Positions 1-6,328 are shown, counted from the stretch's first letter. The stretch: 7,450 nucleotides of DNA from Microbacteriaceae bacterium (GCA_025463665.1 JAODAY010000293.1:1-7450), one strand, 5' to 3'. The notes: a model not told the origin generated them from the sequence alone. Program-made: numbers and translations.

Positions 1-555
1 CGCGGTGTACTTCACGCTCTTGTTGAGCTGGGGCAAGGCTTCGAGCGACTTGGCGCGGCCGGCGAAGACGTGGCGCGGAACCGCTCCACCGTCGCGCGAG
101 AACGTGTCGTAGAGCACGAGGCCGACCTTGATGAGCAGCGCACCGCGCTCGCTCGGCTTCCCCGACCTGTGGGTGAGCAGGCGCAGCGGGGCCGAGATGA
201 CGCCCGAGAAGGTTGAGTAGATCGGCACCGTGGTCTGCAGCGGCCGCACGTAGTGCGGCGCGATCTTGAGCAGGCCGTTGCGCTCGCGCACCGATTCGCG
301 CACGAGTCTGAACTCGCCGTTCTCCAGATAACGGATGCCGCCGTGGATCATGTGCGACGAGGCGGCAGAGGCGCCCGAGCAGTAGTCGTTGCGCTCGACC
401 AAAGCGACATCGACGCCTTGCAGTGCGAGGTCGCGGAACGCAGCAATGCCGTTGATTCCCCCACCGATGACCAGCACCTGGGTCTTCGGCCGTTCGATCA
501 GCGCGTTGACGTCGCTGCGAACATCGATTTCCGGCTTCTGCTCCGAAGTCTTCAC
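1..555 (-). CDS. glpD: GlpD-family FAD-dependent glycerol-3-phosphate (or polyol-phosphate) dehydrogenase, N-terminal part
   Basis: Only the first 185 codons are present; the gene continues past the left edge. Family members oxidise glycerol 3-phosphate to dihydroxyacetone phosphate at the inner membrane face and pass electrons through FAD to the quinone pool. Seen: a Rossmann FAD-binding start with VLVIGGGINGIAAFRDLA (G31, G33, G36), an acidic residue ending the second beta strand (E54 in LVERND), then SSHMIHGGIRYLENGEFRLV, the GlpD signature, with H where E. coli GlpD has K. PHYVRPL and LIKVGLVLYDTFSRD also match GlpD. I chose the GTG at 555 because GGAAAG lies 9 nt upstream; an in-frame ATG at 609 would add 18 residues but has no visible ribosome site. 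The gene is divergent from a SorC-family regulator. EryB, the erythritol-phosphate dehydrogenase, is a homologue that this fragment does not exclude, so the substrate is open. Confidence 0.82.
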   Translation of the reverse strand, partial: MKTSEQKPEIDVRSDVNALIERPKTQVLVIGGGINGIAAFRDLALQGVDVALVERNDYCSGASAASSHMIHGGIRYLENGEFRLVRESVRERNGLLKIAPHYVRPLQTTVPIYSTFSGVISAPLRLLTHRSGKPSERGALLIKVGLVLYDTFSRDGGAVPRHVFAGRAKSLEALPQLNKSVKYTA

Positions 556-631
556 TTCTCCACACTTTCCACACTCTCGCGGCCCGTCACGATAAGAATC
601 TCGCAGCATGAATCGGCGGAGCGATTGGGTC

Positions 632-656
632 GATACATTCATAATGGGAATGCATC
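632..656. promoter_or_regulatory. Palindromic operator candidate between the dehydrogenase and the SorC-type regulator
   Basis: This is an imperfect inverted repeat with half-sites GATACATTC (632-640) and GAATGCATC (648-656) around a 7-nt centre. Eight of nine positions pair; the only mismatch is A635/C653. It overlaps the -10 of the leftward promoter and a possible -10 of the rightward one. Regulators divergent from their targets commonly bind such sites, so the adjacent SorC-family protein is the natural candidate ligand. Binding is inferred from position and symmetry only. Confidence 0.5.
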
Positions 657-670
657 AGCAGCCCGGTCAA
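641..670 (-). promoter_or_regulatory. Probable promoter of the GlpD-family dehydrogenase gene
   Basis: On the minus strand TTGACC (670-665) is followed after 18 nt by CATTAT (646-641), matching the sigma-70 consensus at 5 of 6 and 4 of 6 positions. The predicted start of transcription, near 634, leaves a leader of about 80 nt before the GTG at 555. The -10 hexamer sits inside the palindrome at 632-656, so a bound repressor would block it. The same centre read on the plus strand gives CATAAT (640-645), a possible -10 for the divergent regulator, but no good -35 goes with it. Confidence 0.5.
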
Positions 671-685
671 GGAGCGTGAACAAAC

Positions 686-1696
686 GTGCAGCAGCAGTCC
701 CCCGCGCCATCCGGCGAACCGGCGACACCGGAGCGATCCCGCGACGCCCTCCGAGCGGCCCAGCTGTACTACCTCCAGGACTTGACGATGGAGGCCATCG
801 CCGACGAGCTGCGCACTTCACGATCCTCCGTTTCGCGGCTTCTCGCCTACGCTCGCACCCACGGTCTCGTCGAGATACGAGTGATCTCGCCGCGCGACAA
901 ACTCTCCACGCTGCAGCACGACATCGCTGAGCGATTCGGGGTCAACGCCCACGTCGTGCCCGTGCCCAACACCACGAGCGACATCGACCGGCTCGAACGC
1001 GTGGCGCTCTCGGCTGCACGAATTCTCACCCCGTTCATCGACTCGAACATGATCCTCGGCGTCGCGTGGGGTGCCACCACCAACGCGGTAAGCCGACACC
1101 TGCCGAAGAAGGAGACGCACAACTCCCGCATCGTGCAACTCAACGGCGCCGGCAACACGTCGACCACGGGAATCGACTACGCGAGCGAGATACTGCGCCG
1201 CTTCGGCAACGCATTCGACGCGTCGGTGCAGCAGTTTCCCGTGCCCGCGTTCTTCGACGACCCGGCGACCCGCGACGCCATGTGGCGCGAGCGCACGATC
1301 AAGCGCGTGTTGGTGATCCAGGGCCGCATGGACATCGCCCTGTTCGGCATCGGCTCCACCTCATCCGAGGTGCCGAGCCACGTCTACGCCGGCGGCTACC
1401 TCGACGACGAGGACTACGCGGTGCTCGACGCCCACGACGTCGTCGGCGACATCGCCACCGTGTTCTACCGGCTCGACGGCAGCTCGAACGACATTCCGCT
1501 CAACGCCCGCTCGAGCGGACCCGACCTGACGGTGCTGCACTCCGTGGCGCGGCGCATCGGTGTGATTTCGGGCGCCTCGAAGATCACCGCCCTGCGCGGC
1601 GCCCTCGCGGCCGGAATGATCACCGACCTCGTGCTCGACGAGCTCGCGGCCCGCACCCTTCTGGCTCAGGATGCCGCGGCGAGACAGCGGGCGTGA
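686..1696 (+). CDS. SorC/DeoR-family sugar-binding transcriptional regulator
   Basis: This 336-residue protein has the usual SorC-family layout. An N-terminal helix-turn-helix covers about residues 22-56 (AAQLYYLQDLTMEAIADEL, then TSRSSVSRLLAYAR) and is followed by GLVEIRV. The large sugar-phosphate-binding domain, with a GlcNAc-6-phosphate-deaminase-like fold, covers about 70-330. Typical motifs are GVAWGATTNAV, VQLNGAG, FGIGS and the C-terminal GASKITALRGALAAGMITDL. The family binds phosphorylated sugars or polyols as effectors and acts as a tetrameric repressor or activator. The start is GTG 686, with AAGGAG at 669-674 placed 11 nt upstream. It is divergent from the GlpD-family gene with a palindrome between them, so it probably responds to glycerol or another polyol via a phosphorylated intermediate; this is inference. 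EryD of Brucella, beside eryB, is a family precedent for a SorC regulator paired with a GlpD-like enzyme. Confidence 0.88.
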   Translation: MQQQSPAPSGEPATPERSRDALRAAQLYYLQDLTMEAIADELRTSRSSVSRLLAYARTHGLVEIRVISPRDKLSTLQHDIAERFGVNAHVVPVPNTTSDIDRLERVALSAARILTPFIDSNMILGVAWGATTNAVSRHLPKKETHNSRIVQLNGAGNTSTTGIDYASEILRRFGNAFDASVQQFPVPAFFDDPATRDAMWRERTIKRVLVIQGRMDIALFGIGSTSSEVPSHVYAGGYLDDEDYAVLDAHDVVGDIATVFYRLDGSSNDIPLNARSSGPDLTVLHSVARRIGVISGASKITALRGALAAGMITDLVLDELAARTLLAQDAAARQRA

Positions 1697-1720
1697 CGCC
1701 TGCCGTGGCATCCGGCGTCA
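1694..1720 (+). terminator. Hairpin at the 3' end of the regulator gene, possible terminator
   Basis: TGACGCC (1694-1700) pairs perfectly with GGCGTCA (1714-1720), and the interior TGCC/GGCA can extend the stem with a 3-nt bulge. The left arm begins with the regulator's own TGA stop codon. No T-run follows, so this is a GC-only hairpin of the sort often seen in actinobacteria rather than a classical intrinsic terminator. It separates the regulator from the riboflavin operon promoter. Confidence 0.4.
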
Positions 1721-1750
1721 TGGGAATACGCCACCCACGAGCGCGTTGGC

Positions 1751-1756
1751 TAGAGT
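1751..1756 (+). promoter_or_regulatory. Candidate -10 element for the riboflavin operon
   Basis: TAGAGT, 15 nt upstream of the first paired base of the FMN aptamer, matches the sigma-70 -10 consensus at 4 of 6 positions. Transcription would begin at about 1763, just before the riboswitch, which is the expected placement. No convincing -35 hexamer is visible at 16-18 nt spacing. The call rests mainly on position. Confidence 0.4.
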
Positions 1757-1770
1757 GAGACAAGTACACA

Positions 1771-1918
1771 CGTGCTCCGGGGTCGGTGAAAGTCCGAACC
1801 GGCGGTGACAGTCCGCGACCCGTGTTCTCGCTTGCGAGGATGCGGTTGACCCGGTGGAATTCCGGGACCGACGGTAATGGGATCTTGCGATTCCTCAGTC
1901 CGGATAGGAGGAAGCACG
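1771..1918 (+). ncRNA. FMN riboswitch aptamer (RFN element)
   Basis: The segment contains the conserved RFN blocks in order: GGTGAAAGTCCGAACCGGCG (1785-1804), CAGTCCGCGACC (1809-1820), TTGACCCGGTGGAATTCCGG (about 1846-1865), ACCGACGGTAA (1867-1877) and AGTCCGGATAGGAGGAAG (1897-1914). The closing helix P1 is CGTGCT (1771-1776) with AGCACG (1913-1918), six perfect pairs. A variable stem GGGATC/GATTCC lies at about 1879-1894. RFN elements bind flavin mononucleotide and switch riboflavin genes off when FMN is plentiful. It stands directly upstream of ribD, as expected, and should control all four rib genes. Confidence 0.96.
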
Positions 1919-2003
1919 GGCGTTGTGGGCACCCACCGCGCCGGTCACTCATGACCCGTCATACCCCGGAGACCGTCTTCACCAGACGACCGAAGGACCC
2001 CGG
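1919..2003 (+). promoter_or_regulatory. Riboswitch expression platform and ribD ribosome binding site
   Basis: This is the 85-nt leader between aptamer and ribD. Directly after P1 a GC hairpin can form from GGCG (1919-1922) with CGCC (1939-1942) and GTGG (1925-1928) with CCAC (1933-1936); no T-run follows. Nearer the gene, CGTCT (1974-1978) pairs with AGACG (1984-1988) and leaves the ribosome site GAAGGA (1992-1997) free, while GTCTTC (1975-1980) could instead pair with GAAGGAC (1992-1998), bulging one G and hiding that site. The two are mutually exclusive. The layout favours control of translation initiation, perhaps together with termination, but the switching model is inference. Confidence 0.45.
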
Positions 2004-3047
2004 ATGACGACGACAGGCACCGCAGACGCGACGCGGTTCGACGCCGCCATGCTGCATGCCCTCTCCCTCGCCGGTCACGGACCCGTCACGGGCGGCAATC
2101 CCCAGGTCGGCTGCGTGCTCCTCGACGAGCGGGGCACGATCGTCGCCGAGGGCTGGCACCGGGGGGCGGGGACCCCGCACGCCGAGGTTGACGCCCTGTC
2201 GAAGCTTCCGGCCGGAACCGGGGGACTCACGGCGGTCGTCACGCTCGAGCCATGCAGCCACACCGGGCGCACCGGACCGTGCACCGCGGCGCTCGTCGAG
2301 GCCGGGGTCACCCGCGTCGTATTCGCCGTCTCCGACCCCGGCCCCGACTCGGCGGGAGGCGCCGAGCGCCTTCGGGCCGCGGGCGTCGAGGTCGTCGGCG
2401 GAGTGCACGCCGACGCGGTGACCGACTTCCTGCTGCCGTGGCTCACCGCCGTGCGCACCGGTCGCCCCTGGGTCACGCTCAAGTGGGCGTCGAGCCTCGA
2501 CGGCCGGTCGGCCGCCGCCGACGGATCGAGCCGGTGGATCACCGGGACCGCGGCGAGGCAGCGCGTGCACGAACAGCGGGCCGCGAGCGACGCCATCCTC
2601 GTCGGCACCGGCACCGTCCTCGCCGACGACCCCTCGCTCACCGCGCGCGGCGACGCGGGCGAACTGCTGCGGCACCAGCCGTTCCCCGTCGTGATCGGCG
2701 AACGCGACGTGCCCTCGGCGGCGCGGCTGCGCAGCCACCCGGCCGGGCTGACGGAGACCCACAGCCGGAACCTGCCCGGGATACTCGAGGAGCTGTTCGG
2801 TCGTGGCATCCGCCGTGCCTATGTCGAGGCGGGCCCGCGACTCGCGAGCGCCTTCGTGACCGCCGGCCTCGTCGACGAATACCTCGTCTACCTCGCCCCT
2901 ATTCTGCTCGGCGGGCCCCGCACCGCGCTCGGCGACATCGGCGTCGACACGATCGCCGACCGGCGCCCCCTCAGCATCACCGGCATCGAGGTGCTCGGCG
3001 ACGACCTGCTCGTCACCGCGCGTCCCGCCGCACCGAAGGAAAGGTAA
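2004..3047 (+). CDS. ribD: Bifunctional riboflavin biosynthesis deaminase/reductase RibD
   Basis: The 347-residue cytosolic enzyme carries out the second and third steps of the pyrimidine branch: deamination of diaminohydroxyphosphoribosylaminopyrimidine, then NADPH-dependent reduction of the ribosyl side chain. The N-terminal deaminase (about 10-150) has the zinc ligands H59 (HAE), C84 and C93 (EPCSHTGRTGPC), with the same 25- and 9-residue spacing as E. coli RibD and catalytic E61. The C-terminal reductase (about 155-343) shows GRPWVTLKWASSLDGR, SRWITG, ILVGTGTVLADDPSLTAR, EAGPRLASAF and APILLGG. EAGP replaces the commoner EGGP, and the middle of the reductase looks slightly short. The start ATG 2004 has AAGGA at 1993-1997, 6 nt upstream. 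A TTG at 1923 is in frame but would put 27 unrelated residues in the leader. It is the first gene of the FMN-riboswitch operon, 2 bp before ribE. Confidence 0.95.
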   Translation: MTTTGTADATRFDAAMLHALSLAGHGPVTGGNPQVGCVLLDERGTIVAEGWHRGAGTPHAEVDALSKLPAGTGGLTAVVTLEPCSHTGRTGPCTAALVEAGVTRVVFAVSDPGPDSAGGAERLRAAGVEVVGGVHADAVTDFLLPWLTAVRTGRPWVTLKWASSLDGRSAAADGSSRWITGTAARQRVHEQRAASDAILVGTGTVLADDPSLTARGDAGELLRHQPFPVVIGERDVPSAARLRSHPAGLTETHSRNLPGILEELFGRGIRRAYVEAGPRLASAFVTAGLVDEYLVYLAPILLGGPRTALGDIGVDTIADRRPLSITGIEVLGDDLLVTARPAAPKER

Positions 3048-3049
3048 CA

Positions 3050-3703
3050 ATGTTCACCGGAATCATCCAGGAGCTCGGCCGGGTCACGGCGTGGGAGACG
3101 ACGGCGGACGCCGGACGCCTCACCGTCGAGGCGCCGCTCGCCGTCGCCGGCGCGAAACATGGCGACTCCATCGCGGTGAGCGGTGTGTGCCTCACGGTCG
3201 TCGACCAGGGACCGACCTGGTTCACCGCCGACGTCATGGCCCAGACGATCGCCATGAGCACCCTCGACACCGTCGCCGTCGGTCAGCCCGTGAACCTCGA
3301 ACTCGCGGCGATGGTCGGCGGCCGGCTCGGCGGGCACATCGTGCAGGGGCACATCGACGGCACATCGCGCGTGCTCGCGATAACGGAGGGCAGCGCGTGG
3401 CGCGTCGTGCGCTTCAGTATCACCCGCGATCTCGCCTCGCTCGTGGCGGGCAAGGGCTCCATCGCGATCGACGGTGTCTCGCTCACCGTGAGCGCCGTGA
3501 GCGCACCCGACTCGGACGCCGACTGGTTCGAGGTCTCCCTCATTCCCGAGACCCTCACGGCCACGACGCTCGGCGGCCTCGCCGTGGGCGACCCGGTCAA
3601 CATCGAGACCGACATCGTGGCCAGGCACGTCGAACGGATGCTGCAGCTCTCCGCTCGCCCAGCCGACCCCGCGCTTCTCACCACCGGAAGGACCACCCCA
3701 TGA
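3050..3703 (+). CDS. ribE: Riboflavin synthase, alpha chain
   Basis: The enzyme (217 residues) performs the last step, dismutation of two 6,7-dimethyl-8-ribityllumazine molecules to riboflavin and the diaminopyrimidine. It has the diagnostic start MFTGIIQELG and two tandem lumazine-binding barrels. The first (about 1-96) includes GDSIAVSGVCLTV with C47; the second (about 97-200) includes GKGSIAIDGVSLTV. The linker GGRLGGHIVQGHIDG and the terminal NIETDIVARHVERML, which leads into the trimerising helix, also match. In the loop usually written DVMxET the glutamate is glutamine here (DVMAQT). A tail of about 17 residues follows the last helix. The ATG lies 2 bp after the ribD stop, with a purine-rich GAAGGAAAGG before it, and the stop overlaps the ribBA start as ATGA, so translation is probably coupled. 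Confidence 0.95.
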   Translation: MFTGIIQELGRVTAWETTADAGRLTVEAPLAVAGAKHGDSIAVSGVCLTVVDQGPTWFTADVMAQTIAMSTLDTVAVGQPVNLELAAMVGGRLGGHIVQGHIDGTSRVLAITEGSAWRVVRFSITRDLASLVAGKGSIAIDGVSLTVSAVSAPDSDADWFEVSLIPETLTATTLGGLAVGDPVNIETDIVARHVERMLQLSARPADPALLTTGRTTP

Positions 3704-5001
3704 GCCTCGCCGATATCCCCACCGCGCTCGATGCACTGCGCGCGGGCAGGCCGGTCATCGTCGTCGACGACGAGAGCCGGGAGAACGAGGGCGACGTCGT
3801 GCTGGCCGGCCAGTTCGCGAGCCAGGAGTGGCTCGCCTGGCTCGTGCGCAACTCCTCGGGCTTCATCTGCGCGCCGATGACCAACGAGATCGCCGACCGG
3901 CTCGAACTGCCGATCATGGTGCCAGACAACGAGGACCCGCGAGGCACCAACTACACGGTGTCGGTGGATGCCGCGAACCGCCTCAGCACCGGGATCAGCG
4001 CCGCGGACCGCGCGCACACCCTGCGCGTGCTCGCCGGTCTCGATTCGATGCCGTCCGACCTCCACCGCCCCGGCCACATCATGCCGCTGCGCGCCGTCGA
4101 GGGCGGCGTGCGCGAGCGCGACGGCCACACGGAGGCGACGGTCGACCTGCTCAAACTCGCGGGCCTCGTTCCGGTCGGCGCGATCTCCGAAATCGTCGCC
4201 GACGACGGCGAGATGATGCGGCTCCCGGGCCTCCTCGAACTCGGCGAGCGCGAGGACGTTCCGGTCATCACCATCGCGGCCCTCATTGAGTACCTCGACG
4301 CGGCGCACCGCGACGAGGACGTCCCCCTCGCGGTCGAAATCCCCGAGACATCCAGGGTGCTGTTCGAAGTCGAGACCGCCGTGCCGACCACGCACGGGCA
4401 GCTGCGCTTTCGGGCCTACCGCGACCGCATGACCGGCTTCGACCACGTCGCGGTCATCGCGGGCGAGCCGAAGAACGGCGCCCTGGTGCGGGTGCACTCC
4501 GAGTGCCTGACCGGCGAGGTGTTCGGCTCGCTCAAGTGCGAGTGCGGGCCGCAGCTCGACGCGGCGCTCGAGGCCATCCAGCGCGAGGGCGGTGTCGTCA
4601 TCTACATGCGCGGCCACGAGGGTCGCGGCATCGGGCTCATCAACAAGCTCCGGGCATACAAGCTGCAAGAGGACGGACTCGACACCCTCGATGCCAACCT
4701 CGCCCTCGGCTTCCCCGGCGATGGTCGCGACTACGGCGCCGCGGTCGCGATTCTCAACGACCTGGGCATCTCGGAGGTGCGCGCGATCACCAACAACCCC
4801 GAGAAGCTGCGCCAGCTCGTCGAGCGCGGCATCACGGTCACCGAGCAGGTTCCGCTCGTGGTCGGCGTCGGCGCCGACAACGAGAGCTACCTCGAGGCCA
4901 AGCGCGACCGCATGGGGCACATCCTGCCCTCCACAGCAATCCTCGACGAGGCCGTTCTCACGAGCGGGACCCTCGCGAGCAAGAAAGGACTGATCATATG
5001 A
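3700..5001 (+). CDS. ribBA: Bifunctional 3,4-dihydroxy-2-butanone-4-phosphate synthase / GTP cyclohydrolase II
   Basis: This 433-residue fusion supplies both precursors of riboflavin. The N-terminal synthase domain (about 1-203) turns ribulose 5-phosphate into dihydroxybutanone phosphate plus formate; it shows DDESRENEGD (R27, E28, D32), STGISAADRAHT, RPGHIMPLRA, HTEATVDL (H143) and E164, with the H-to-E spacing of E. coli RibB. The C-terminal GTP cyclohydrolase II domain (about 210-405) has zinc ligands C269, C280 and C282 in HSECLTGEVFGSLKCECG, spaced as in E. coli RibA, then GHEGRGIGL, KLRAYKLQ, DTLDANLALGFP, TNNPEKL and a closing KRDRMGHIL. About 27 residues follow that motif. All key residues expected for both activities are present. 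AAGGA at 3688-3692 precedes the start. It overlaps ribE and ribH by 4 bp at its two ends. Confidence 0.96.
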   Translation: MSLADIPTALDALRAGRPVIVVDDESRENEGDVVLAGQFASQEWLAWLVRNSSGFICAPMTNEIADRLELPIMVPDNEDPRGTNYTVSVDAANRLSTGISAADRAHTLRVLAGLDSMPSDLHRPGHIMPLRAVEGGVRERDGHTEATVDLLKLAGLVPVGAISEIVADDGEMMRLPGLLELGEREDVPVITIAALIEYLDAAHRDEDVPLAVEIPETSRVLFEVETAVPTTHGQLRFRAYRDRMTGFDHVAVIAGEPKNGALVRVHSECLTGEVFGSLKCECGPQLDAALEAIQREGGVVIYMRGHEGRGIGLINKLRAYKLQEDGLDTLDANLALGFPGDGRDYGAAVAILNDLGISEVRAITNNPEKLRQLVERGITVTEQVPLVVGVGADNESYLEAKRDRMGHILPSTAILDEAVLTSGTLASKKGLII

Positions 5002-5468
5002 GCGGCGAAGGTTCTCCCGACATCGAGACCGACGGCACGGGGCTCACGGTGACGATCGTCGCCGGCCAGTGGCACACCCAGATCGCCGACGGGCTGCTCG
5101 CCGGCGCACGCCGCATCCTCGACGCCTCGGGCGCGACGGTCACCGTGCTCCGCGTTCCCGGAAGCTTCGAGCTGCCCGTCGTCGCCCGCGCGGCGCTCGA
5201 CGCAGGCGCAGACGCGGTCGTGGCGCTGGGCGTGATCATCCGGGGCGGAACGCCGCACTTCGAATACGTCTCGGATGCCGCGACGAGCGGCCTCACGCAG
5301 GTGTCGGTGCTCACCGGCAAGCCCATCGGGTTCGGCCTGCTCACCCTCGACGACGAGCAGCAGGGCATCGACCGTGCCGGGCTGCCGGGGTCGAAGGAAG
5401 ACAAGGGCGCCGAGGCGGCGGAGGCGGCACTCGCGACCGCGGTGCTGCTGCGCGAGATCCGCGGGTAG
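4998..5468 (+). CDS. ribH: 6,7-dimethyl-8-ribityllumazine synthase
   Basis: The 156-residue protein condenses the RibD-derived pyrimidine (after dephosphorylation) with the RibBA product dihydroxybutanone phosphate, giving lumazine for RibE. Seen motifs are VAGQWHTQIADGLL, the substrate-binding RVPGSFELPVVARA, ALGVIIRGGTPHFEYV with the catalytic histidine at 87, SVLTGKPIGFGLLT, and DEQQGIDRAG with GSKEDKGAEA. The length is typical. Family members form pentamers or 60-subunit capsids; the sequence does not say which. The ATG overlaps the ribBA stop (ATGA), with AAAGGA at 4984-4989 eight nt upstream. It is the last gene of the operon, its stop 26 bp from the stop of the convergent ABC permease gene. 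Confidence 0.95.
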   Translation: MSGEGSPDIETDGTGLTVTIVAGQWHTQIADGLLAGARRILDASGATVTVLRVPGSFELPVVARAALDAGADAVVALGVIIRGGTPHFEYVSDAATSGLTQVSVLTGKPIGFGLLTLDDEQQGIDRAGLPGSKEDKGAEAAEAALATAVLLREIRG

Positions 5469-5474
5469 TCCGCG
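5460..5474 (+). terminator. Weak hairpin at the ribH stop codon, possible terminator
   Basis: CGCGG (5460-5464) pairs with CCGCG (5470-5474) around a 5-nt loop that contains the ribH TAG. The stem is short, there is no T-run, and the next stretch is GC-rich. It is the only local fold I see in the 26-bp gap between the convergent operons, so termination may lie elsewhere or depend on Rho. Confidence 0.2.
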
Positions 5475-5494
5475 CGGGGAGCGGAGCGGCGCCT

Positions 5495-6328
5495 TCAGTC
5501 CAGGAACAGCGCCCGCAACCGCGCGGTCGTGAAGACAAGGCCTGTGGCGATCATCACCAGGTAGTAGGCGACGTGTCCGATCATGGCCGTGTCGAGCGAC
5601 CCGGTCGTCAGCCCCCGCACCAGCTCGACGCCGTGCCAGAGCGGCAGCGCCTGCACAACCCACTGGATCGGCTCGGGGTAGACGGTGAGCGGGTAGAACG
5701 TCGCCGAGAACAGGAACATCGGCAGCATCACGAAGGCGATCCAGTCCATCTGCTGGAACGTCTTCATGTAGGAGGTGACCGCCATGCCGAGGCTCGCGAA
5801 ACCGAAGGCGATGAGCAGCACGGCGGGCAGTGCGAGCAGCGCCGTCCAGGCCAGGTTGAGGCCGAGAACCTGCATGACGACCATGAACCCCACGGCGTAG
5901 AGGGCTCCGCGCAACAGGGCGAGCAGGATCTCGCCGATCGCGACGTCGAGCGGACCGAGCGAGGTGCTCAGCATGCCCTCGTAGAGCTTGGCGTAGTTCA
6001 TCTTGAAGAACACGTTCCACGTCGAGTCGTAGATGGCGCCGTTCATCGCGGAGACCGCGAGCAGCGCCGGGGCGATGAATGCGGCGTACGGCACCTCCTG
6101 CCCCGTGGTCGTCGCCACCGAGCCGACGAGCGAGCCCAGCCCGATGCCCATCGAGAGCAGATAGAACACCGGCTCGAAGAAGCCGCTCACCACGACCCAG
6201 TAGTTGGAGCTTCTCGTCGCGAGCAGGCCGCGGGCCATCACCGCGCGGGAGTTGCCGGCGTAGAGCGACCCGAGATGCCGCGGGCGCGTCGCCAGCACGG
6301 CGTCGGGGGCGGTCGGCGTGGTCGTCAC
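5495..6328 (-). CDS. ABC-2 type permease, DrrB/NodJ-like (second subunit)
   Basis: This is a 277-residue integral membrane protein of the ABC-2 export family. I see about six hydrophobic segments: 43-68, 82-100, 130-156, 160-186, 194-214 and 248-268. The family signature between the last two is FLFSATFYPL at 205-214 and PLWHGVEL at 229-236. The start is GTG 6328, with GGAGG (6341-6337) 8 nt upstream; it overlaps the stop of the preceding permease gene by 4 bp (GTGA). An upstream in-frame ATG at 6499 would only read the other gene's coding strand in a second frame. It is related to but distinct from the neighbouring permease, so the two probably form a heterodimer served by the ATPase encoded upstream. 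Export of a lipid-like compound, drug or polysaccharide is typical of the family; the substrate here is unknown. Confidence 0.88.
   Translation of the reverse strand: MTTTPTAPDAVLATRPRHLGSLYAGNSRAVMARGLLATRSSNYWVVVSGFFEPVFYLLSMGIGLGSLVGSVATTTGQEVPYAAFIAPALLAVSAMNGAIYDSTWNVFFKMNYAKLYEGMLSTSLGPLDVAIGEILLALLRGALYAVGFMVVMQVLGLNLAWTALLALPAVLLIAFGFASLGMAVTSYMKTFQQMDWIAFVMLPMFLFSATFYPLTVYPEPIQWVVQALPLWHGVELVRGLTTGSLDTAMIGHVAYYLVMIATGLVFTTARLRALFLD

Noticed and set aside
556..609. 18-residue extension of the dehydrogenase from ATG 609
   Set aside because: No ribosome site precedes ATG 609, while GTG 555 has GGAAAG at good spacing; the longer form is not excluded.
253..930. 225-codon plus-strand frame across the dehydrogenase, intergenic region and regulator start
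   Set aside because: It is antisense to the GlpD-family gene and out of frame with the regulator, and shows no domain.
1923..2003. 27-codon N-terminal extension of RibD from a TTG, with GGAGGA at 1907-1912 upstream
   Set aside because: The GGAGGA is part of the conserved aptamer 3' block, the extension has no family similarity, and ATG 2004 has its own ribosome site.
1786..2007. 73-codon frame overlapping the FMN riboswitch
   Set aside because: It reads through a structured aptamer whose sequence is explained by RNA conservation; no ribosome site.
1959..3050. 363-codon open frame on the minus strand opposite ribD
   Set aside because: It mirrors the ribD coding strand, is rich in Gly/Arg/Ala, and has no ribosome site or family motif.
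3283..4920. 545-codon open frame on the minus strand opposite ribE and ribBA
   Set aside because: It is antisense to two genes with clear motifs, has low-complexity Arg/Ala/Asp/Val composition and no recognisable domain: a GC-rich shadow frame.
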